In this document: positions 1 to 12,929 of the stretch, piece by piece | How the letters are laid out: every line of letters begins with the position of its first letter | How positions within the stretch are numbered: position 1 is the first letter of the stretch | From: Cristatella mucedo | Taxonomy: Eukaryota; Bryozoa; Phylactolaemata; Cristatellidae | Length of the DNA stretch: 64,000 nucleotides | Assembly (NCBI GenBank): GCA_009760855.2 | Contig: WPIO01000032.1 | Location: forward strand, 2,069,501 to 2,133,500 | Direction of reading: 5' to 3' | Translations under genes and position numbers: made by a program | Notes under the pieces: model-generated | Told to the model about the DNA's origin: nothing | Database searches by the model: none | What the model saw: the letters and a program-made list of their open reading frames with translations, nothing else

Positions 1-1587
1 TCAGCAGGCTCGCCATTGCCAAGTGAGAAGGGCACATTAGCTCAAGCCCAAGGCATCCCCTAGAGCGAGCAAATTCCAGCTGCAGGTCTGACCTATCGCT
101 TTCTCTTTGGTGAATCGTGCGTGTTATCAGTCGAACCTGACTATCTGCCTAATCACGGCTACCAGCTGAAAGCGGCCGAAAGCATCAGCCCTGCTAGCAG
201 CCAGCACTGCTGAAAGTGAAGCAGCGAAATGCACAATTCCAGTCTGCCTCGGGATCGGACTCACAAATCAGTTCATCCGCATTATCAGAGCCATTTTGCC
301 GAATAGTCAAGGCAAGTCTTCAGATAAAACAAAACTTCATTGACAAACCATCTTGTGTACAGACAATCTTCCAGGCCATTTTTGACATTTAATGATAATG
401 AACAGGCAATGACACCGATAATATGACATCTTAAACTTAATATATAATGGAGCTTGGGGCGAAAGGTGCAATAGTCTGTCAGTTGAGCATAGCACAGGCT
501 TCTCCGCGTAGATGTGTGCATGACATGACTTCAAGTTAAGTATAAACTTTCAACACAGACACAATCTAAAGTGCAACACTGTCGTACTGTACTGAAATGA
601 TAATACCGATTACTAACCATACCGGGATTTCATGGAACTTCTGTAGTACTGTAAGAAGAGAACCTATTTAGTCTGCACTCAGGCGCTTAATTTCCAGGTG
701 TACTTACCAACTAATCACTTCGTGGCCAACCTACCTCCGTTCTAGTATTTCAGTTAAAGTACTCACTTTTTCTTAATTACGTGAAATAAAAAGCAACTTA
801 ATATAGAAAACAAGTTCAATTTTTTCCTTTGGTAAAAACGAGGTTCTCTTAATCCCTTATGCCTAAAATATATGGCAAATAGAAAATGGTAATTGTTACC
901 CAAAAACTTTCCGTGTTTTACTTGCTATTTTGAATTTCCCCTTATCTTTTTTTAGGCAAAGTTCAGATGTCAGGTTTGCACATTAAGCACGCATTGTGCC
1001 GTAGCAAAAATTAAAGCAAGTTCAGCGGAAATAGCCACGCAGAGTCAGATTGATAGGAATGTAACCACGTAGTTAATTTAAATGTTGCCGGGAAAGAGAA
1101 GAGTGAAAGTGAGCCAAGTTTGACTGACCTGGCATCAAGAGGTTGCTTGTGCCCAGAAGGAGAATTGTACGAGTTTGAAAATTTACCAATACAAGAGCAA
1201 AAATACTCGATAAAAGTGTCTGTTTAAAATGCACACTTTGACATTACCATTCGAGATCAAGATAAGCCCAGAGCAACCCATTCTGAGCGAGAACACTGCG
1301 AGAGAACTCCTTTTTAAGGTAAAGTAGGCAATCGTTGCAAGCTAAACAATTTTTTTGCACTCTTATTCGGTAATTTGTGAAATATAATTTTTTATGTTAT
1401 ATAATTTTAGAATGCTTACAGATTGGTACGGAGGAAAAAAGAGAGCCACAACGTCGCTCTCATAGCAATTTGGTGAGAACCGACGGGCCACTCAAGCATA
1501 TGCTACTTCTGAATGGCGGACCCCTCCAAAAGTGGAATTGGCACAAACGCTCATTCCATAATGCCTACATACATTTCATCAACCATA
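1..1587. other. Unannotated sequence
   Basis: I see no convincing exon, RNA gene or repeat here. The two overlapping short minus-strand frames at 285-534 show no motif and look like chance. Confidence 0.5.
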
Positions 1588-1976
1588 TTAATAACAATAA
1601 TAATTATAATGCACTTGATAAAGCGCCCTCAGAGAACTCAATCTCTTTCTATACGCTTTACATTTGCTGCAAAGGGAAACGCGATTAAATGGTGTGTAAT
1701 ATCGTGCTTGATAAACTGCATGAATAGCACGGTTAGGGGTGACATGCACAGGGTCAGCATGGAAGTGTGGTTAGTGGTAGCATGCACAGCGTCAGCACGC
1801 ATAAGCACATGAAGGACGAATCGCAAGGACCCACTAAATGCTGTCCTAAATAGGTGTTTTTAAGTTCTTTGTAAATGTGGTCAGGTCAGGAGATGTTGTA
1901 CCGCAAGTCGGGAGTGAGTTCCACGCTTTGGGAGCATATGAACTAAATGCACGGGCTCCAAAGGATTAGAGGTTTG
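1588..1976 (-). mobile_element. LINE-A (L2-like) 3' end fragment
   Basis: Read on the minus strand, this matches the 3' end of the copy at 59254-60358. It holds the last codons (WNSLPT-like region), the 3' UTR with repeated 'GACACTGTGCATGC'-like segments, the hairpin (AAGCG... GGGCGCTTTATC) and an AT-rich (ATT)n-type tail at 1588-1610. It is severely 5'-truncated and carries no intact reading frame. Confidence 0.8.
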
Positions 1977-3719
1977 AGGTTTGTACGAGCCATCTCCCTT
2001 CTCCTACTGGAAGAAGTCAGCAATCTTACGGAGAAAGCAGCAAGTCGTACAGCAAGGAAGACATTGTAAATCCAGACTCCAATTTCACAGATTCAGCTGA
2101 GGACAAACACCCCCACTGCCCCCCTCAGATATAAGTCACCGATCTGACCAGAGACTTGGATGTTTCGCATCTGACGTTTAGGTTCAAGGAATTGAATTCT
2201 CATATGAATATAAGAAAGCAACAGACCAGAAAGCCTCATCAGCTTTTCAACTTATTCAGTCGGCAAGATGGCTGTGCTACTGAAACAATGAGGCCGGTCT
2301 ATTCGAGGCTGTGAGACACGTGTTCATGTATGAACAGAAACGAGACTTGGATTGTGGAAGGAGAACCATGGCCTCCGGCAGAGCCCACAGGAAAGGCGCT
2401 AGAGAACCTCTGCCCTGCTTGAGTCCAGATTCCAGGTGAAGCCGGACTGTCTCGGTCAGGGCAGCAGCTGGTCGCCCATGATTCACGCGGTTTTAGCTCA
2501 TTAGAGAGTGAAGCGTTTTTAATGGTAACTGAGCGACAATATAACAAGAAACGGCAGGATCTGCAGCGGCTTAGCTATAGCCACGGAATAAGCATAGCAT
2601 CGCAGCTGCTGAAACTGCGTCGCGAGTATTGACAAAGGTTTGGGAGATTGAGAACTGCAACAGCAGTTTTACCGGCGCTGCAAAGTACGCCACAGGGAAA
2701 GGGACCAGCAAAGCTTGGGGAGACCTTGGCAAGCTGCTGACTCGGCTCTGTGCTCAGCTGATAGGCGCTCGAGCGGCCCAACTGGATCATTTTCAGAACC
2801 GGTGAATTAAAAACTTGTGAGCTACTCTGCTCTTCAGCACCAAGTAAGCATTCGGTGATACTGCGATGAAAGCACAAGTAGTTCTCACAGTTCTTGCTAG
2901 TTGCACACTCTACATGGCACATGCTATTGAAAATTGCACGTTGAGTGCAAACGCTTATTTCGCATTTTGGATGAGGCTATTTTAGCAGCTGAGCTAAAGG
3001 TTTTACTTTTTTTTTTATTCATGCCAGTGATAGGAACTTAAGAAGCAGCTAGTGCTGCAGTCCGGGTTTAACAAAGTCGACCAAGAGTATGTACTGTGTG
3101 GCAAGCGTCAATACAATTTTATTTCGGTCGAAGATGAAAAATTGCTACAAGAGCTATCTGCACCGATCGAAGCTGAGAAATTTCTACTAGGGCTGTCTGC
3201 AAGCTGATTCAAGCAATTTATAGGCAATTTCGTGTAGGAACACAAGCTTGCATAAAATAACCCAGATCTGTTAAAAAAGGTTAATGAAACCCTTCCAAAC
3301 TTTTAAAGTAGAGCCTTCGATAATAATCATGGAATAATAAAATTGATGAAATTCAAAATTGTAGTAGTAGAGTATGCTTAGGCAGCCTATAAACACGGGT
3401 GAAGTTGCTGGATCTATCTCTTGTATCCAATGATGATGTGAATAGTTCACTTGGTTTTGCTTAAATGCCACTTGACATATATAGTGACAGAGTAGCTACA
3501 AAAGAACAGTTGATCAAAACGTAGACACAAATTTGCTCGAGGTTTTTTCTTCCAATTTCGCTCTTAATATTGCAGTTTAATCACCAAGCACCATCTATGC
3601 ATTGATTTATATGCCGACAGCACAAATATTAACCTGTGTATGGACACCTCCGTGCCTTAGATTATCTGAAAGTCTCAAAATGTCCTGCAGCTTGTATTGC
3701 CAGCTCATTCGGCTCAATA
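1977..3719. other. Unannotated sequence with one Cys-rich ORF
   Basis: There is no recognised repeat. A minus-strand frame at about 2990-2575 has regularly spaced cysteines at its start (see findings, possible PAN/apple-like exon). Nothing else could be supported. Confidence 0.35.
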
Positions 3720-3793
3720 AAACAACTTAGGAAGTTATGGGAATTCCAAGTGTCATTCAAAAACTGAAAGTCGAAGCCCCCAATTTTTTTACA

Positions 3794-3827
<34 letters not shown>

Positions 3828-3898
3828 TGTAAAAAAAATTGGGGGCTTCGACTTTCAGTTTTTGAATGACACTTGGAATTCCCATAACTTCCTAAGTT

Positions 3899-3902
<4 letters not shown>
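3720..3902. repeat. Near-perfect 183 bp palindrome with (AT)n centre
   Basis: The left arm (3720-3795) reappears as its reverse complement at 3827-3902, including an AAGTGTCATTC block and a GGGGGCTTCGACTTTC block. The only difference I see is one base in the A/T homopolymer. The centre is (AT)n. Single-stranded, it would form a long hairpin. It could be a foldback/MITE element, a replication-generated inverted duplication, or a library artefact. Confidence 0.9.
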
Positions 3903-3987
<85 letters not shown>

Positions 3988-3990
3988 TAA

Positions 3991-4033
<43 letters not shown>
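3903..4033. repeat. (AT)n/(AC)n microsatellite
   Basis: About 80 bp of (AT)n, then a short (AC)n run, then more (AT)n. It abuts the right arm of the palindrome directly. Confidence 0.95.
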
Positions 4034-4035
<2 letters not shown>

Positions 4036-4044
4036 GGCTTCTAC

Positions 4045-4800
4045 ACATACTGTGGATGTATAGTTCCAGAGTGACCTTTCGCTAGATGATCACGTCAGCT
4101 GGACAGTCACGCGAGCCTGCTTTCAGCAAACTAGCGTTGCAAAAACTCTAGTCCTCTTAAATAAGGAGACTACAGAGAAGTCAGCCTTCGCATTTTGACA
4201 TGCTGTCTAGGCTTCGGTAATTCAAGTCTTGCTACCTCTGTAAAAAGACGCCTACTGCTTGTGCACAGCCTAGTAAATAAGCCTGTCAGTCACGAACGTC
4301 ACACCTGCTTTCCCTAAACAAGTTCTTACCGATCTGCACGAGCTCCCTAGTATGCAACGCATCGACTTTCTGGTTCTTTCACTCACTCATAAACACCTTT
4401 ATCCTTTTGCGTCGGCATACGTACGCGTCTGAAATACTTACTACTCAAGATTTTTGTCATAACGTAAGCTCCTCTGATTCAAGTGGTTGAGAAACAACAC
4501 ACAGTATATAATTCATTCGTATAACGCCCCAAGAGAAATTAGTCTCTATTCAGGCGCTTCACACATACCTCAGGGCTCGAGCCCACGACCACAGTCAGAC
4601 CATGGTCGGGGCGAGCACCTTTATCGCTGAACCAATCCGGCTTAGAGATGTGCTTCTAACCAGCCTCACATCCTTAAGGGACCGCCAGTTCCTATGTTAC
4701 TAAGCTACCAAACCTTGAACTCATTACCGACTAAAATCATACTATCACCTGACTTGAGGATATTTAAAAAGCTGCTAAAACCCTCTTATTTCTGAAAACA
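4045..4800 (+). mobile_element. Degenerate LINE-A-like copy, split by a SINE
   Basis: Plus-strand translation gives decayed pieces of the C-terminal part of an L2-like LINE ORF2. First comes a stretch like '[12 protein letters not shown]' near 4065. After an interruption comes 'LNSLPTKIILSPDLRIFKKL' near 4710-4780, which aligns with the WNSLPT...SPDLTTFK region of the copy at 59.3 kb. Stops and frameshifts are frequent. The interruption is the SINE-2 copy at 4507-4645. Confidence 0.6.
4507..4645 (-). mobile_element. SINE-2 copy (tRNA-headed), nested in LINE
   Basis: On the minus strand it reads from a tRNA-like head with A-box-like 'GGTGCTCGCC' and B-box-like 'GGGCTCGAGCCC' to the tail 'CTTGGGGCGTTATACGAATG'. 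The same layout occurs at 25608-25762, 28545-28708 and 53243-53370. This is the cleanest full-length copy in the window. Confidence 0.75.
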
Positions 4801-6088
4801 ACATTTGATCCTCTACCGCTAAAGAGTGACATGATACCATTTTTGGATTTGTGACGTAGAAGTTTTTCTATGCGGAATCCCACACCGACCTTGTTGGCTT
4901 CCTCTACGATCTCTTTTTTGCTACTGCACCTGTTGACAATTGAGGTCACGCTTAGTTTTTAAGACGCGAAGTTTTTGGCTTTTAATGTTACTCGTCATTC
5001 AGGTTGTGGTCTGCCAGTGCTGCGCATATATTCGAGTCGTTTAGGTTTTAATTCTAATCGAAATTCATTCTCATCAAAACGGTGAAAATTATTTTAAAAA
5101 GAACGCATATCTTTTTAAAACATCATTTTTCTCGTGACACTAGACGGGGCACTAAAGCACACCTATTTTAGGTAGCCTCTTGAGCGCGACGTGCCTAATA
5201 ATAAACCTATTGATTGTAATGCAAGGCCTGTACAGCCTAGACCGCCAAGACAATTAAATCTATTTCTGCGTACTTGAAATAAGCTGGAAACGAGCATGGC
5301 GGCTGATTAGTGAAAGCATGCACAATTTCAGCAAGCACACGCACGTACGGGGCAATTCAAAGAAGTGGAAACAATGCTGAGATGAACCAAGAGATGTTAA
5401 TTTTCCTTCTAGATTTCGTCATGTCGGGGATGGTGTGCCGGCTGTCAACGGTGGGTTGTGGGATTTGTAAGCGCATGAACAAAGGTACTGGGGGCTTGAC
5501 CTAAAAAGGGTTTGTGGGGTTAGGCAAAGGTAACGCTCATCCACCGGAGTTACAAAATGTATTGCTACGATACGAAACCTGTGCAGCATGTCATTATATA
5601 GGTACACCGAGGAAAGAGAAGGAAGGTGCGCGAGAGTGACTGGAAGTACCTCGAAGTCGATAGGCTACCTAATGAGGAGCTCGTGGAGGTAGGTAAGAAG
5701 TGGTGTAAAGTAAGCAGCTGCGACTCTCACGACAGAGAAGCCTCGCTGCTGAGTTTCGCACCAACGGCTCCAGCGTCTCAGCGCAGAGGCAGAAGAACGA
5801 GCAGCATGAGAATTACAGAAACTTAGGCGAGATGTCACTAATGCAGGGACCATATTGGCTCTTGCATTCTTATCTAAGCATGGTCAAATTTTTTGCAGTG
5901 TTACACGTCTGCAAATAGCCGTACCTGACTGAGGAACTTACTTAGGATCACGCACGAGGTAACTTTAAAACAGGACTAAAAGATACTCAGCAGACTTACA
6001 GGTCAACATATGCAGGCCGTTTTGAACGTTAGGCTTTCCAGTTCATGATTAGTAATAGCTTTGTTCGTAACCTGTGCCTACTGACTGA
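4801..6088. other. Unannotated sequence
   Basis: Nothing recognisable on either strand; short frames only. Confidence 0.5.
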
Positions 6089-6257
6089 GCCTAGGGGGTA
6101 AGGTGCTCGAACTTCGCAATCCAGGTCATGGATTCTGAATCCAGGTCTTGGATTCTGAATCCCGAGGCAGGCAAGTCTTCAGCATCCACTGCAAGTGGTG
6201 TTCACGGCCGACTTTTTTCTGCCGCTATATAAACGAGGTTTATGATTAAGCTGACCT
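6089..6257 (+). mobile_element. SINE-1 copy, diverged
   Basis: It has an A-box-like head (GGTAAGGTGCTCGAAC) and a diverged body with 'CACTGCAAGTGGTG' and a degenerate tail before 6257. It also holds an internal 22 bp direct duplication (the 'CCAGGTCATGGATTCTGAAT' unit, 6120-6165). Confidence 0.5.
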
Positions 6258-8040
6258 ATAATTTATTTGCGCATTAACATGAATTCGGCCGAAGTCCAAT
6301 TGCAAATGTCAGCAAAACAAGCGTGACAGTAAGTAATGCACTCGAGCCCATCTATTCAAGCACGTTTGTCAGCCGCACTAGTACAGTGTTCAGCTACTAC
6401 ATTAACAATAGGCGACATGTACTTGGCGTTATATAATGCACAGCTGTGGAAGGGTATGTTTACTTTGATCAGCAATATCATCAGCTCTTCAACTCGCTTT
6501 TGACATCAAAGTTATAGATTAGACTCCCGAACAAGAGACATTATAAGAAAAATGGCTCTTCAGCATTCGTTCTTAATTTTTCAATTTTTCAGTCTACAGG
6601 TATTTTACATTCCGGTTGCATGCTGTCTTTGGTCAGCACCGACATTCGGTAGACTCAGGCCTTTAAACTCAGTGCCATTACGGGCTTGCATTTTCATTTA
6701 TCTGCATGAGTCAATGACCACGACAGCAGGGATCCCAGTGATATAACCCTGCGTGCTGCAAAAAACCAGACTACTTGCATTAGCGAGAGTACTGGAGTAG
6801 CAGGTTGGTATCAGGTCAAGGCTGTGGTAACTGTTACGGGTCTTGGATGGAAGGACCGACATTCGGAAGGGCGATGGCTTACAGAAAGCTAGCCACATTC
6901 AGCAGAAAGTATTTGCTTACAAACTTGGATCAGTGCTGACCAGTAACCACCTTTTTTTCGAAGGAGGCGGCCTTCAAAGGATTGCCAGTTCTAGCGAGCA
7001 GGTCTGGCTGCTGCCCTCGTTACCCTTTTGAGTGAAGGCTTAGCTTACTAAGGAGAGAAGTGCTGGGTAGGCCAGTGCCTGCGATGCATTAGGAAGAAAC
7101 CTGCCAGCAGCAGATCGTGAGTAATAGCACCAATGGCCGTACGGAACGGAGGGAGCTGTCAAGAGTGCAGATCATCTAGACGCAAATGAACATTCAGTAG
7201 CAACTCCTCTGCCGAGATAGTGACCCTACTATTTTTGTATAACCTGCCACTGGTTTTATGCGTTATGCAACTTGAGGTCTCTCTCTCTCTCGCTTGCCCA
7301 GATAAGTGTTGTTACAGCCTAGTAAAGGTGTGCTGGGTCATAATGTCTTCAACATCGCATTCCATAACCGCAGCTCGTTGCAAGAAAACAGCTGTTCGAG
7401 CTATCCGAAAAGCACAGCCACGCAATTACCGATTGTCGGCTTGCCAGCAATCTTCTCACTGAGATCCTTAAGGGCTGCTCAAGGGATACGTACACCAAAA
7501 TGGCCTGATGGAAATTGTACTGGTTCCCTGGTTCTATCCTGGCTAGAAAACTGTTGGTCGGTATGCACAGGTGCCATTAAATGCCTCTCAAGTTGGTGCA
7601 AAGTACGGCCGATCGGTTTCGTTCACGGATTGTCCAGTGGCCACGAAGTTTGGAGAAATCCTTATTTTCCAATACTGCCCGGCTCTGCTTGTTCCATGCA
7701 TACATAACTCATTGAACAGCTGCACCTCTTTCGGCCTGCTCTCTCGAGTCCTGAAGTCCTAAACAATGAATTAGTTGCAGCTGTCTCTAATTCAACGGAG
7801 TTGGCGACATAACTTCTGCTCTGCTGGTCCTGGTTCTCGGGACTAAATTCAGTATTTTTTTGTACACTGATAACATTTTTCTCCGTCAGGGTACTATTAA
7901 ATTCCTTGACTGTAGGCTTGACTCAGCCATCTGTCTCAGGAATTTTATCTAGCTTCCATGGATGGTGGATTTGCAGATAAATAACGATGCACGCAAACAG
8001 ACATGCACGAATGCACGTACGCACATGCACACAGATTCGT
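6258..8040. other. Unannotated sequence
   Basis: Several overlapping plus-strand frames lie at 7220-7762, but none resembles a known family and none has convincing splice borders. A decayed repeat is possible. Confidence 0.4.
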
Positions 8041-8090
8041 ATATATGTATAAATAAATAAATAAATAAATATATATATATATATATACAG
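8041..8090. repeat. (AAAT)n/(AT)n microsatellite
   Basis: Five or so AAAT units run into (AT)n. Confidence 0.9.
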
Positions 8091-8403
8091 GGTCACTTAC
8101 TGTATACACAGGTTCGATTCATAACTTTAGTTTTCTATAACCTGTGCCATAGTTGGAAAAATACTACTCAAACTTCGGTTAGGGTCAATCAACATCGCCA
8201 AAAGCTTTACCAAAAGATGCTTCTATTAAACCAGCCAGGCTATCGGCAAAGAGGCATCGCCGGCAGGTCGATTAGGGATGTCTCGCTTATTCTGGTGCGA
8301 AGTGAATGGAAACAAGTTGGGTGGACTGTGGCGAGATAAAGAAGCTCTGCTGTTAGGTTTCTACCCATAAATGTATCGCGATATATACATACAAGCACAG
8401 ATA

Positions 8404-8521
8404 CATTATATATATATATATATATATGTGCGTGTGTATGTATACATGTATGTATATATGTGCGTGCGTGCGTGTGTGCGTGCGTGTGTGCGTGCGTGCG
8501 TGCGTGTGTGTGTACGTACAC
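8404..8521. repeat. (AT)n/(TG)n/(TGCG)n compound microsatellite
   Basis: (TA)n at 8404-8427 is followed by TGTA/TGCG-rich repeats up to 8521. The long frames across it are low-complexity artefacts. Confidence 0.9.
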
Positions 8522-8703
8522 AAGGTCTGCCTGGAACGTTCAAGATACGAATTTTTTATAAACTTTTAATGTGCTTCCACAGGCGTACTTACAAGGGAGC
8601 AGGCGATTCGGATACAAGTAATTTATGCTCTACGGTTGATATGGTACACCCTCGTGACTGCGTGGCCAGGTGATAGAAGACCGAGCCAGTATCTTCAAGC
8701 CCC

Positions 8704-8863
8704 TGGGTCTTAACCCAGGAGGTAAAGTGCTCGGGCAACACGACACAGATTATGGCTTCTAGTCCTGAAGTGGGCGACGCTGTATTGCCCACTGCAAGAA
8801 GTGGTGATAGCCGTCAAGGCTCTTCTGCCCCTACAGAAATGAGGCTATTAAATCAGCTTAGCT
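8704..8863 (+). mobile_element. SINE-1 copy
   Basis: The head is diverged (GGAGGTAAAGTGCTCGGG). The body is well conserved: 'CTGCAAGAAGTGGTGATAGC' and 'GGCTATTAAATCAGCTTA' match the copies at 23.7, 31.9 and 56.6 kb. Confidence 0.65.
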
Positions 8864-11800
8864 GCTTCCAAGTCTGTGCCTGGAGGAACAACAAAAAACT
8901 AAGAATGACTGCATTTACATTGGCTACTATTAATTCCATTGTCAAAGTCTCTTTCCTAAGCAACCAGCAGCTGGTAGAGCCTTGCATCTTACCACCCTCA
9001 GTTCATCCGTGAATGGCAAGTCTCAAGAAGAGTGTTAAATACGAACATAATAAGTCCACGAAGCATTTTAGAAAGCGATTACTACTCGGTCAGAAGAATT
9101 AGCATACAAAAGAGACGGTACTTACTACTGGGACTCGCTGCAGAATCGTAAAAGATAAACTCGTTGCAGCAAATAAGATGCTGCACGCTTTATAAGCCTC
9201 TTAAGAAGGAGTTTGGTTGATTGGTCAAGCATGGGGCCATGAAAATTAAGTAATGCGGTAGGCCCGAATAATTTGGTTAGACATAACATTCGAAGGGGCA
9301 CAGCATGGCAATAGAGTTGGCCTGACAATAGAGCTTACCGATAGCAGCTGTCAGCTTGTCCGTGATGCAACAGCTGAATGAAGATTGACAAAGTATGCTA
9401 TGCTAACGATATGACAGAGTTTTGTGTGGAAGAGGTTTTGTGTGAGGCAATTGAGCACGATTGCCAGCGGTACTGCTCCTCATATTGCGAAAATAAGTAG
9501 CAGCATGTGACAGCGGTATAAACATACTGGAATGTACATAATACACTGGAATACAACGACCGCATACTAGACCTTATGCGAAGACTGACTTTGGAACAAT
9601 GAAACCCCATCACATAACCTATTGAACTGAATGACTGCGAATTGCACTAGTCACTACCCACCGGGTTCTATCCCCGTACATTCAGAAACTAGTGCAGAGT
9701 AAGCGACCACGACCTTACCTATTTTTGGCATATCTCCGAGTGTGAGAAAGCTAACAACTTTAGAAAATAATCGCGTGGCCAACCATAATATAGAGCACAA
9801 TTCCAATACTGTTCGAGATTCTCGCTGAATACCGGTCTCTTTCACGTTGCCGAGAGTCGCTTTAATTACTGCCCGTTTAAATGCCGTACGGAGATGGCTT
9901 CGTTCTAGATCAGCCAGATTATGACTGCCAAAATATTATTCGGGTAACCTGAATCATGATGACAAGGAACCGGTTATGTCACCATCCGTGTTTTGTATGG
10001 GATGAATGGCTAAGCCATATAAGAGGCAGGGAGTTGAGTTCGAGCATTTGAGTTAGGCAGGATTTTCATTCCAAACCTCGATTCGGGCTGTTGAGAAGTG
10101 CTGCATTTGTCCGAACACTAGTTGTACATGATGACTGACTCCGGATGGCTGCAACCGTGGTTAGCTACCAAATAGACTGCACTTCGCAATGGATACGGGC
10201 TTTTACATCTTAATGGGGTCACTTCATTTGTGCCGCGTTCCGTCGTCGTATGCTTGTGCCTATATGTACACAGGTGCTCTACGTACTAGTCGTTAGCCGA
10301 GATACATAGAGGCTAGCACTGGGCACATTACGGCACTGTGCCTGCTGCCTCAGGAAACTAGTGCAGAAGCTGTTTCACTGCACTTGTAGCAGTATGAGAG
10401 TAGACATTTTCGGGATAAAAAAAAAAACATATTGGACAGTCATGACAGGACGTGCCGGCCGCCAGGTCACCGCTCGCCAAGTCCGGCAAAGCCTTTCTAT
10501 GATTCGATGCTCTTATCGGGGTCAGCGTCCAGCCTCCATTACAGTCCTAGCTAAGAGCTCTAAGCTGCCCACCCAACTTAGTAGCACGTTTAAGTAATGT
10601 ATACAACTTAAGATCCAAAGCAATACAGATCAATGAGTGATTACAAAGAATTCTTACAAACCAATGTCATTGCATCCCACTTCTGAAAAATCGTAACTTT
10701 CCTTACAAGATTTCCCTTTAAAACTGTATCACTACTAAGTAAAACTATCGGCACTCTTTTTGATGATATAATGTTTTTCAAATCTTTCACTCCAAAACGT
10801 TGAAAAACGTTGTTCGCTTACTTCAGCACCTTTGATGTAAGGCTCGGCCTTTTACCAAATCTAGCAAAAGGCAGACGTGCATTACTTTTATCTACGAGGC
10901 ATAATTCGGCAGGGAGCTGGCTGCTGCCATCTCATTTAGGTAAAATACGATTGGCTAGTTGCAGTCCGCTTTCTAATGTGAAAGCGTGCTTCAGAAATTC
11001 CTATTCAAGTCTCATATAGCTGTACGTGGTCTGGTCATAGCAAGCAAGCTGATTATTGACGAGGCCGGCTTCAATGGACCGGTTGGATAGTGCGAAGCAG
11101 ATAGAAGAGGTATAAGCTGCCTATCAGAGGTATCGGATGCCTTTTAGTACTTGAGGAACGGCGGCACTTAGTTCTGACACTGAGTAGAGCGACAAAGCTG
11201 CACTGTTTTAAACTTGCATAGTAAGAGAAAATCGAAGTGAATCTATGCTACGCTGATGCAATTGCCTTGTGTGCATAGAAATATAAGCATGAGACTGAGA
11301 GCAGACTGATGTGGGAAATCGGTTGTGTGATTGATGTCGTACTATAACTGGGGTGCTGAATTTGCTTTAAGCGAGCAACCTGACATTGTAAGGTTCCGTT
11401 TTCTGAAAATATCAAAGAACAACACTGTCACTGGAAAGCTGGAATCGCCATAGCGTCCTAAAGTACGAAACAGGCAGGTCAATCGCATGCGGAGGTCTAA
11501 ATACTTAAAGACAGCATCGCAAGTAATTTGCAATAAGCAAAGTCAAGTGCCCTATTGCTGTCGCAATTGATAAACGAAATTCGTTTGCCGTCCTCCCGGT
11601 CCACCGAGCTCTGTCATTCAAAGTGGTTCAAACGAAAGTGTGGGCCCACTTGATCCACGCGCGAACGCACACGATACCAGCTGTCTAGCTTTACGCCTAA
11701 AGTTTGTACTCATTTGACAACGTAAACTTGTAGTTAATTTGACAAAAAAGTTTGATGCAGGTATTTATGAAAGTGTTATTCACAAAAAAGACCAACTACG

Positions 11801-12925
11801 ACCACCCATAGCCCAATTTTATTAAACTAGAAAGCCACCCGGACAGCCTTCGAGATACCATATCGACAGGTTTATGTAGCTTTTTGGCTTCCGTGCCACT
11901 TGTTCGTAAATGTAATGATGAGACCTAGCAACCAAATAGCCGAATTCCGGCAGCTCCGACGTTGGACTTGGGCTGCTTAAAAATTTGGTCCGGTCACATG
12001 ATACGGCAGACCTGACAAATTCCTTTGCAAGCGAGTTGGCAAACACGTGAGGCTGACTCACTTGCACATAAGCAGCTTGAAAATAAGTAATTACTGTCTA
12101 GTTAGAACGGGCTTTTTACTTCAACCAGAGACAGGTTATCGGTTCTAGGTTCCTACTTGATTATCTAGGGTTGCCGGCGTCTTACTGTTAATCCGCACGG
12201 CGAGATCATTCTGCCATATCCGTTGTTAGAGCCGGACGCCGACGCCGTTGCAGACGGACTGCCCAGAAGAATGAAGGGAATCGTCAGCTTCTCAGCTCGT
12301 GAGTCATTGGACCATTAACAGCAGCCGCACTTGCCGGCCAGGTGTTTTACGGCCATCGCCATCAAAGCTCTGGTTCCTGCTGTTCGTCGGGCGGCTGCTT
12401 CTCGTGCTGCCACTCCACAGTGATTCAGATATTTTACAGTCAAGTTATGTCGACAGCCGATGCTGGTACATGCGATCGAATTAGCTTATTAGTCAGATTG
12501 TACAAGTGTGAGGGTAATGAGGATGAACGCACACTTACAGGGAAGGTGCAATTACGGACTAGCAACGGCTGAATTCCTTCAGCAAAGCAGGTCTGTAGAG
12601 TAAGCTTTCTTGACCTATATCGCCTATGACACTCTTAACTACAAACCTTGCGTTGGATGAACAAATTAATCTAATCTGCGTCTGACCTTCCGCCTACAAG
12701 TGAGGAGGGTGAGCCAAGATTTATATGTGGCGCCAGGAGTGCCGAGGACCGCTTCTAATTGCCCCCCCCCTACCATCCAGCCCCCCCCCACGGCGGATGC
12801 TTTCGTTGTTTTGTGTTGAGCCGTCGACGGTCGACGGGTTTAAAATCCGAGGATTCATAGGTAAGATGTTCGCTCTCAGGACTACGAGTCCCTCCACTCA
12901 GCTACACTAGCTCGTCTATCCAACC
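8864..12925. other. Mostly unannotated sequence
   Basis: The only repeat I recognise is a SINE tRNA-like head fragment on the minus strand at about 9655-9715 (GGTAAGGTCGTGGTCGC, then 'GATAGAACCCGG'). No exon is supported. A 9895-9950 segment resembles 44815-44870 (shared 'CCAGATTATGA' context), suggesting an unclassified old repeat. Confidence 0.4.
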
Positions 12926-12929
12926 GGCG

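Noticed and set aside
3903-4033. CRISPR-like or satellite array
   Set aside because: It is a plain dinucleotide repeat; there are no spacers, and the genome is eukaryotic.
7306-7762. Overlapping plus-strand ORFs of 133 and 63 codons
   Set aside because: No domain, no splice borders, no repeats elsewhere in the window and composition not clearly protein-like.
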